From assembly GCA_964528315.1 (NCBI GenBank), contig CAZGRO010000054.1, positions 1 through 10,519 of the forward strand: 10,519 nt of DNA, in the 5' to 3' direction. Below the pieces are notes generated by a model. The model did no database searches. It was not told the DNA's origin and saw only the letters and a program-made list of their open reading frames with translations. This DNA is from JALHTG01 sp964528315. GTDB taxonomy: Archaea; Thermoproteota; Bathyarchaeia; 40CM-2-53-6; JALHTG01. Position numbers and translations under genes: made by a program. Shown here one piece after another: positions 6,105 through 10,519 of the stretch (positions are counted from its first letter, which is position 1; every line of letters starts with the position of its first letter).

Positions 6105-6737
6105 CTACTTCTCTCCTCCGAGCGCCCGCAGGATAACCGAAGTAGCAATGGCCCCTTCCCTTGCGACAATTGGTTTACTTTTCGTAAGATCCACAATCGT
6201 TGAGTACTTTCTTCTTGTCAACGCACCCACATCTAGAATGAGGTCTATTGCTGTGCTCAGTGACTTAGGAATCGCTCTGACACTGTAGGCCGGAGGCTGC
6301 CCTGACACGTTCGCGCTAGTGGATGTGATTGGATAGCCCGCTTTCTTGACCAATGCCAATGCCACAGGATGGCCTGGTATCCTTGCAGCTATAGTTGATC
6401 GACTCAAGGCATCTGGTATCGAGGCCTTCTTTCTAAGAACCAGTGTTAAGGGTCCTGGCATGAGCCCTTTGGCGAGCCTCTCCGCGTCTCTGTTAAGATG
6501 AGCATATCTCATCCACATCCTAAGGTTCGCAACAATCACCGGGATCGCCTTGACTCCAGGCCTTGCTTTGATCTCGAACACTTTCTTAATGGCACCAGGC
6601 TTCAGTGCATTCACGCCTAAAGCATAGCTGCTCTCGGTGGGATACATTATGACGCCTTCCGCATCCAAGACTCTGACCGCTTCTTCAATGATTCTTGGAT
6701 TGAAGCTTCGCTGGTCTATGCTCAGAACTCTGGTCAT
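6105..6737 (-). CDS. tsaC: Threonylcarbamoyl-AMP synthase TsaC/Sua5 (YrdC domain only)
   Basis: This 210-residue enzyme makes threonylcarbamoyl-AMP from threonine, bicarbonate and ATP, the first step of t6A synthesis. YrdC-fold motifs are clear: PTESSYALG (33-41, family PTDTxYGLG), the K-x-R at 57-59, PGPLTLVL (94-101), TSTSANVSG (138-146) and STIVDL (179-184). The length fits the short YrdC/TsaC form; the longer Sua5 form with an extra C-terminal domain is absent. The start is ATG 6737, giving MTRVLSID as in relatives. Only a weak GAGG lies upstream. It precedes kae1 by 3 bases, so TC-AMP synthase and the transferase that uses its product are encoded together. Confidence 0.95.
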   Translation of the reverse strand: MTRVLSIDQRSFNPRIIEEAVRVLDAEGVIMYPTESSYALGVNALKPGAIKKVFEIKARPGVKAIPVIVANLRMWMRYAHLNRDAERLAKGLMPGPLTLVLRKKASIPDALSRSTIAARIPGHPVALALVKKAGYPITSTSANVSGQPPAYSVRAIPKSLSTAIDLILDVGALTRRKYSTIVDLTKSKPIVAREGAIATSVILRALGGEK

Positions 6738-7021
6738 CTAAGCGGCCTCAAACATGCCTCGCCTCTAGACTGACTTGTTGGGTTCTTCTTCCTGCCTTTC
6801 CGAGAGACAGGTCTCATCTCTCCATATGACGCCACGTGACACTCAATGTGTCTAATGCTAGGGCTAGTCCTCTTGTTAAGCATTGGGCAGTGGCGATTAA
6901 TCTGACGCTATTCGCATTATGCGAGTCGTGATGCTTCGTTTGAAGAATGTGATCTCATGGTGGTCATGACGGAAGGTTGATCTGTACTGCGAAGGCTCCC
7001 TTCTTTGGGCAGTGCCAAAAA
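6738..7021. other. Gene-poor stretch between tsaC and the small acidic ORF
   Basis: No convincing gene is present on either strand. I saw a short palindrome at 6912-6924 (TCGCAT, T, ATGCGA) and complementary GAGAG/CTCTC pairs at 6802-6806 and 6818-6822, too short to call a stable RNA. A 16-codon frame from ATG 6919 lacks an SD. No tRNA, C/D-box guide RNA or clear tsaC promoter was recognised, though the tsaC promoter should lie in the left part of this stretch. Confidence 0.45.
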
Positions 7022-7029
7022 CCTTAAAT
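7022..7029 (+). promoter_or_regulatory. Candidate TATA box for the small acidic ORF
   Basis: CCTTAAAT at 7022-7029 matches the archaeal TATA element and is identical to the octamer proposed for the LSm operon. The predicted transcript start is near 7050-7053. This gives a leader of about 28 bases that contains the SD at 7067-7071. Confidence 0.45.
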
Positions 7030-7066
7030 GAATCTTGAGATAGGCAACATTGAGCTCGCAATTTTG

Positions 7067-7071
7067 GGAGG
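7067..7071 (+). promoter_or_regulatory. Strong Shine-Dalgarno upstream of the small acidic ORF
   Basis: GGAGG at 7067-7071, preceded by another G, lies 8 bases before the TTG at 7080. This is the same geometry as at the TTG-started eL37 gene in this window. It is the best single argument that the short frame is translated. Confidence 0.6.
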
Positions 7072-7079
7072 ACCAAATA

Positions 7080-7157
7080 TTGCCCGCAGAACAACCAGTT
7101 GAAGACGAAGAAGAAGAGTGGGGCGAAGACGAAGAGTTCGAGGAAGAAGAGTGGTAG
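7080..7157 (+). CDS. Candidate 25-residue highly acidic small protein
   Basis: The frame from TTG 7080 to TAG 7155-7157 encodes 25 residues. It starts MPAEQPVED and continues as Glu/Asp runs punctuated by aromatic residues (EEEEW, then GEDEEF, then EEEEW at the C-terminus). Fifteen of 25 residues are Glu or Asp, with no Lys or Arg and Trp as the last residue. It has a complete small gene layout: TATA-like box at 7022-7029, GGAGG eight bases before the start, and a pyrimidine-rich tract after the stop. An upstream in-frame TTG at 7050 is possible but would bypass the SD. I recognise no family. It lies 80 bases before ABCE1 on the same strand, though ABCE1 seems to have its own promoter. A peptide this acidic could bind basic surfaces such as ribosomal proteins, which is speculation. 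Confidence 0.5.
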   Translation: MPAEQPVEDEEEEWGEDEEFEEEEW

Positions 7158-7164
7158 TCGCCTC

Positions 7165-7180
7165 CATTCTCTTTCTTTTC
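7165..7180 (+). terminator. Pyrimidine/T-rich tract, possible terminator of the small acidic ORF
   Basis: Just after the small ORF stop the plus strand reads a run of T and C (ATTCTCTTTCTTTTC region). T-rich tracts of this kind terminate archaeal transcription without a hairpin. The position between the stop and the ABCE1 TATA box fits separate transcripts. Confidence 0.4.
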
Positions 7181-7203
7181 ATACGCCTTGCCAGAGTATG
7201 CTT

Positions 7204-7212
7204 CTTATTTAT
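7204..7212 (+). promoter_or_regulatory. Candidate TATA box for ABCE1, predicting a near-leaderless mRNA
   Basis: CTTATTTAT at 7204-7212 is a good archaeal TATA match. The expected transcript start, about 26 bases downstream of its centre, is near 7234, only a few bases before the ATG at 7238. No SD precedes that ATG, consistent with leaderless translation. It also argues against the in-frame TTG at 7229 as the start. Confidence 0.55.
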
Positions 7213-7237
7213 CTAGTCGACTCCTGAGTTGACTCCA

Positions 7238-9040
7238 ATGGTTCGCGTGGCAGTGATCGACAGAGACAGGTGTAAGCCCAAGGAATGCAATCAGCCATGC
7301 CTGAAATTCTGCCCCCCTGTCCGCTCTAGGATTGAGGCCATCAAGTTCAGCGAGGATCAGGGAAAACCAATAATCGTCGAGTCTCTATGCACTGGCTGTG
7401 GGATCTGCGTCAAGAAATGTCCCTTTCGCTGCATAACTGTGGTGAACCTGCCAGAAGAGCTGGAGGGAGAATGCAGCTACAGATACGGGCCAAACATGTT
7501 CAAGCTCTACCGCCTGCCAATCCCTCAGGAAGGGATCATCACAGGTCTAATAGGTAGGAATGGTGTGGGAAAATCCACTGCGCTCAGGATACTTTCAGGT
7601 GAGATCAGACCCAATCTCGGAAGGACTGATTCCACTCCAGACTGGCGCGAGATAATCAAGCATTACAGAGGATCAGTTCTTCAGGAATATTTCCAACGCC
7701 ACAGCGAAGGCAAGCTGAAGGTCTCGTATAAACCGCAGTATGTTGACGCCATACCGAGAAAGATCAAGGGAAAAGTGTCATCAATCCTGGAGAAAGTAGA
7801 TGAGAGGGGAATGCTATCCAAAGTCCTACAGGAGCTTCAGATCAACAGCATAGCTGAACGGCAGATAGGTGTGTTGAGCGGAGGAGAGCTTCAAGCAGTT
7901 TCAATAGCAGCAGCGGTATGTAGAGATGCAGACGTATACGTATTTGATGAGCCTTCCAGTCACCTTGACGTCAGCCAAAGGATGAGAGCTGCGAAGCTAA
8001 TCAGATCAATTGTCGATGAGAAGAAGATCGTTATCCTGTCCGAACATGACCTGGCAATGCTGGACTACTTGTCCGATCAGATCTGCGTCTTGTATGGAGA
8101 ACCCGGAGTATACGGAATTGTTTCTCACGTTCATGGCGTAAGAGTTGGCATCAACATTTTCCTGAACGGCCTCATACCGGACGAAAACATGAGATTCAGA
8201 TCTGAGGCAATAAGATTCCACGTCAAACCCCCCAGAGAACCTGTATCCTCTCAGCCGTGGGGAGTTCAATGGACCTCCATGGAGAAGCACTTCAAAGGAT
8301 TCTCCCTTCGCGTCGAAAAAGGAGACATCAAGCGTAGCGAGGTGATAGGCATAGTTGGACCGAATGGCATTGGCAAGACGACTTTCATCAAACTTCTCGC
8401 CGGGCTGGAGAAACCGGATCATGGCAGCGCCTCAGGTCTTAGCGGGTTTATCATCAGTTACAAACCACAGTACATCTCTACCGAGTACAAAGGTTCAGTG
8501 GACGCTCTTCTTCGCAACATCGCAGGTGAAAGGTATGATTCCGATTACTTCAAAGATGAAATAGTTCGCCCCCTTGGCCTCGAAGCATTCATGGAGAGAG
8601 ATGTCAAAGATCTGAGTGGAGGAGAACTGCAGAGAGTTGCTGTAAGTGCTTGCTTGGCAAAGAAGGCGCAGCTGTATCTTCTGGACGAGCCAAGCGCGTA
8701 TCTGGATGTGGAGGAAAGGCTGGCTGTCGCAAGAGCTATACGAAAGGTGGTTGAGGGCAATGAGGCTTTTGCGTATGTTGTGGAGCATGACATAGCTATT
8801 CAAGATTTCATGGCAGATCGGCTGATGATCTTCTCTGGAACACCCGGCGTTCGCGGCACTGCAACGTCCCCATCTTCTTTGCGTGATGGCATGAACGAAT
8901 TTCTGCGACAGATGGACATCACATTTCGTAGGGATCCGGAAACAGGAAGACCGCGTGTCAATAAGCTAGGAAGCAAAACTGACCGAATACAAAGGGAAAT
9001 GGGAGAGCATTACTACGTTCCAGAACGAGGCAAGGAATAA
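7238..9040 (+). CDS. Ribosome-recycling ATPase ABCE1 (Rli1)
   Basis: This 600-residue soluble twin-ATPase splits 70S ribosomes after termination or rescue, working with aRF1/Pelota. An N-terminal ferredoxin-like domain carries two 4Fe-4S cysteine sets: C12, C17, C21, C25 and C51, C54, C57, C61. The first ATPase domain has Walker A GRNGVGKST (106-114), Q-loop YKPQY, signature LSGGE (213-217), Walker B VYVFDEPSSHLD (233-244) and H-switch EHD (269-271). A hinge with GEPGVYG follows. The second has GPNGIGKTT (374-382), LSGGELQRVA (459-468), LLDEPSAYLD (481-490) and VEHD (515-518). The length is normal. The start is ATG 7238; TTG 7229 would add three residues. In domain 1, Ala220 replaces the usual Arg after LSGGELQ, and His242 stands where Tyr is common; domain 2 is canonical. 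Confidence 0.97.
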   Translation: MVRVAVIDRDRCKPKECNQPCLKFCPPVRSRIEAIKFSEDQGKPIIVESLCTGCGICVKKCPFRCITVVNLPEELEGECSYRYGPNMFKLYRLPIPQEGIITGLIGRNGVGKSTALRILSGEIRPNLGRTDSTPDWREIIKHYRGSVLQEYFQRHSEGKLKVSYKPQYVDAIPRKIKGKVSSILEKVDERGMLSKVLQELQINSIAERQIGVLSGGELQAVSIAAAVCRDADVYVFDEPSSHLDVSQRMRAAKLIRSIVDEKKIVILSEHDLAMLDYLSDQICVLYGEPGVYGIVSHVHGVRVGINIFLNGLIPDENMRFRSEAIRFHVKPPREPVSSQPWGVQWTSMEKHFKGFSLRVEKGDIKRSEVIGIVGPNGIGKTTFIKLLAGLEKPDHGSASGLSGFIISYKPQYISTEYKGSVDALLRNIAGERYDSDYFKDEIVRPLGLEAFMERDVKDLSGGELQRVAVSACLAKKAQLYLLDEPSAYLDVEERLAVARAIRKVVEGNEAFAYVVEHDIAIQDFMADRLMIFSGTPGVRGTATSPSSLRDGMNEFLRQMDITFRRDPETGRPRVNKLGSKTDRIQREMGEHYYVPERGKE

Positions 9041-9091
9041 GTCTATCGCCGTGTTTGGCAAGTAGCTCTATTGTGAAGATGTGACGCAATT

Positions 9092-9100
9092 GCTTATATC
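9092..9100 (+). promoter_or_regulatory. Candidate TATA box for the right-edge secreted protein
   Basis: GCTTATATC at 9092-9100 is a strong archaeal TATA match in the 103-base gap after ABCE1. It predicts a transcript start near 9122 and a leader of about 22 bases. That leader contains GGAAG (9131-9135), a weak SD eight bases before the ATG at 9144. The gene is therefore likely transcribed separately from ABCE1. Confidence 0.5.
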
Positions 9101-9143
9101 ATGCACTAAATGTCTAGCAGCGTGGTTTCAGGAAGTCAAGTGA

Positions 9144-10519
9144 ATGGGAAAACTTCTTCGACTTCTCTTCGCCATAGTGCTGGTGTGTCTCATCGTTCTC
9201 ACTTCAGGAATACCGATTCATGCTACGGGATCGCCTGGCACGAGCATTGAAACTTCTTTGATCGCCACCAGAACAGTTCCACTCGCGATCAAGGTTGTGT
9301 TCATTGGATTCAATCAATCCAACATCAACACGAGCTATATGCTTTGGAAAGAGAACATTCCTTTCAAGCGACCAAATCAGATTCTAACGGAACCGAAGGA
9401 CACTGGAGTCACCTTCAGACTCGACTACGATATCGTCTTTGCCAGCACTGGCTTTGAGAAAGGTCTCGTTGCCCATCTGAAGAAGATTGAAACCGTCAAG
9501 GAGATGCCAAATCCCTGGTTCGGAATTTCTGTTCGCAACTATCTCTATGACGCAAACAAGCTCGAAGACTGGCTCTATAAGAATCGGGAACTGTACGGAG
9601 GATTTCCAAGTAATGGTTACACATTCTTCATTGCTAACTTGACCCAGCTGCCATCGGTCACGTATGATCAACTAGCTCGTCCTTGGCTAAAGAAGGCCCC
9701 AACTCCACACTACTTCAACATCACATACTATGATCTCGACCTGGGGTATAGGGTTCGCAACAGAGAGTTCATGACGGCCTGGGGTGGTCATTACGGATTC
9801 TGGTTTCTTGATCTAAGCGCTGGACCATCATTCAACACGCCGAAAGACGCTCCCCTTCAAGCTGTGACCGTGGCATTGGAAATTGATGTAGGCACCATCT
9901 ATGGTTCGAAATGGCTCACCGAGTACTTATCCGACTACCTCTGGGAATCGGTCTGGAACTTGGCGGTTCCGCAATTCACATACGCACCAAAATACTCTGA
10001 GAAATATCGTATTGTTGTCACAGTTCTGGACAATCGCACAAAGGAAGAAAAAGAGCATATCCCAATAACCAAAACTGTCAGACCAGAATTGATTGAGAAG
10101 TCGTATAGAGACTTGATTCCCTACTCAGACATCCAAGTCGCCGTCAAATTTCTGAACTGCTCAGATGACAAGGAGCTTCAGCAGGCGATGGCTGGCTCCT
10201 ACAAGCCTTCAAGGGATTTGGCTCAGTCGTTCGTCGATCTCCGACCGCTTTACAGGTTCCTGCAAACCAAGCTGAGCCGCTATGTAGCGAACATGTCTCA
10301 GAACGAGAAGGAGCTCACCATACCTGTATTCTGTTTTGCTTTCAGCAAGGCATACTTGGGCTACACGTACAAGTGGGATGTTTCAGCTTCATCCGCAGGA
10401 GAAGAGGCATTGTGGGGCATAGCTCAAGAAGACATGGTAGTCGGCGCACTAACGCATGAGAATGAGTTTGACCGCGGAAACATCGTGGAGCCTCCGCAGC
10501 TGGGCAAAGGGATAGGTTT
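9144..10519 (+). CDS. Large secreted protein of unknown family, 3' end cut by window edge
   Basis: The frame is open from ATG 9144 to the right edge: 458 complete codons and no stop, so the protein is longer than seen. Residues 1-27 form a signal peptide (MGKLLR, hydrophobic core, then IPIHA), with likely cleavage near A27. The rest looks like a folded, aromatic-rich extracellular domain: VPLAIKVVFIGFNQSN near the start, many Tyr and Trp, no internal membrane segment, and no low-complexity stretch. I count seven N-glycosylation sequons (such as NQS, NLT, NIT, NRT, NCS, NMS), consistent with export. H438-E439 sits in LTHENEFDRGN near the visible end and might be a metal or active site, but no full HExxH motif is visible. 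I do not recognise the family. Even codon use and the TATA box upstream support a real gene. Confidence 0.8.
   Translation, partial: MGKLLRLLFAIVLVCLIVLTSGIPIHATGSPGTSIETSLIATRTVPLAIKVVFIGFNQSNINTSYMLWKENIPFKRPNQILTEPKDTGVTFRLDYDIVFASTGFEKGLVAHLKKIETVKEMPNPWFGISVRNYLYDANKLEDWLYKNRELYGGFPSNGYTFFIANLTQLPSVTYDQLARPWLKKAPTPHYFNITYYDLDLGYRVRNREFMTAWGGHYGFWFLDLSAGPSFNTPKDAPLQAVTVALEIDVGTIYGSKWLTEYLSDYLWESVWNLAVPQFTYAPKYSEKYRIVVTVLDNRTKEEKEHIPITKTVRPELIEKSYRDLIPYSDIQVAVKFLNCSDDKELQQAMAGSYKPSRDLAQSFVDLRPLYRFLQTKLSRYVANMSQNEKELTIPVFCFAFSKAYLGYTYKWDVSASSAGEEALWGIAQEDMVVGALTHENEFDRGNIVEPPQLGKGIG

Noticed and set aside
6802..6822. GAGAG/CTCTC hairpin considered as a terminator or structured RNA
   Set aside because: The five-base arms are too weak and no T-run follows. 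Archaeal termination does not usually need hairpins.
6919..6969. 16-codon frame from ATG 6919
   Set aside because: It has no SD or clear promoter, a nondescript translation, and an ATG inside a short palindrome. It is too weak to call.
8006..8422. 138-codon open frame antisense to ABCE1
   Set aside because: It lies wholly inside a strongly conserved gene and its translation shows no family motif. It is a shadow of ABCE1 codon use.

Overview
The window looks like archaeal chromosome. It carries archaeal/eukaryotic-type information-processing genes: an Sm-like protein (LSm), ribosomal protein eL37, an MCT-1-like PUA protein, TsaC/Sua5, Kae1 and the ribosome-recycling ATPase ABCE1/Rli1. TATA-like boxes lie about 25-30 bases upstream of likely transcript starts. 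Several genes appear leaderless, while others have Shine-Dalgarno (SD) sites and TTG starts. The Thr-rich surface proteins with a C-terminal CFI box suggest the TACK/Thermoproteota side (Nitrososphaeria, Caldarchaeales or Bathyarchaeia-like), but I cannot fix the lineage from sequence alone.

Layout: 1-232 holds nothing I recognise. On the minus strand, 711-233 is a two-gene LSm-eL37 operon. On the plus strand, 815-3421 is a likely three-gene run: two tandem Thr-rich CFI-box surface proteins (3-base junction), then the PUA RNA-binding protein. Converging on it is a minus-strand CARDB-domain membrane-anchored protein (4014-3424). It shares a short divergent promoter region with a plus-strand family 2 glycosyltransferase (4082-5095). 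That gene overlaps by 62 bases, tail to tail, the minus-strand pair tsaC-kae1 (6737-5034), which encodes the two core enzymes of tRNA t6A synthesis. A roughly 300-base gene-poor stretch follows, then a candidate 25-residue, extremely acidic small ORF with its own TATA box, SD and T-rich end (7080-7157). Next come ABCE1/Rli1 (7238-9040) and the first 458 codons of a large secreted protein of unknown family (9144 to the right edge).

Functionally the window mixes translation and tRNA modification (LSm, eL37, PUA, TsaC, Kae1, ABCE1) with cell-surface biology (two CFI-box proteins, the CARDB protein, the glycosyltransferase and the right-edge secreted protein with many N-glycosylation sequons). 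A link between the glycosyltransferase and the surface proteins is only inferred from proximity. I see no CRISPR array, transposase, integrase, tRNA or rRNA. I did not find a clear new multi-gene system. The items most worth checking are the small acidic ORF, the uncertain 5' end of the first CFI-box gene, the duplicated CFI-box pair and the right-edge secreted protein.
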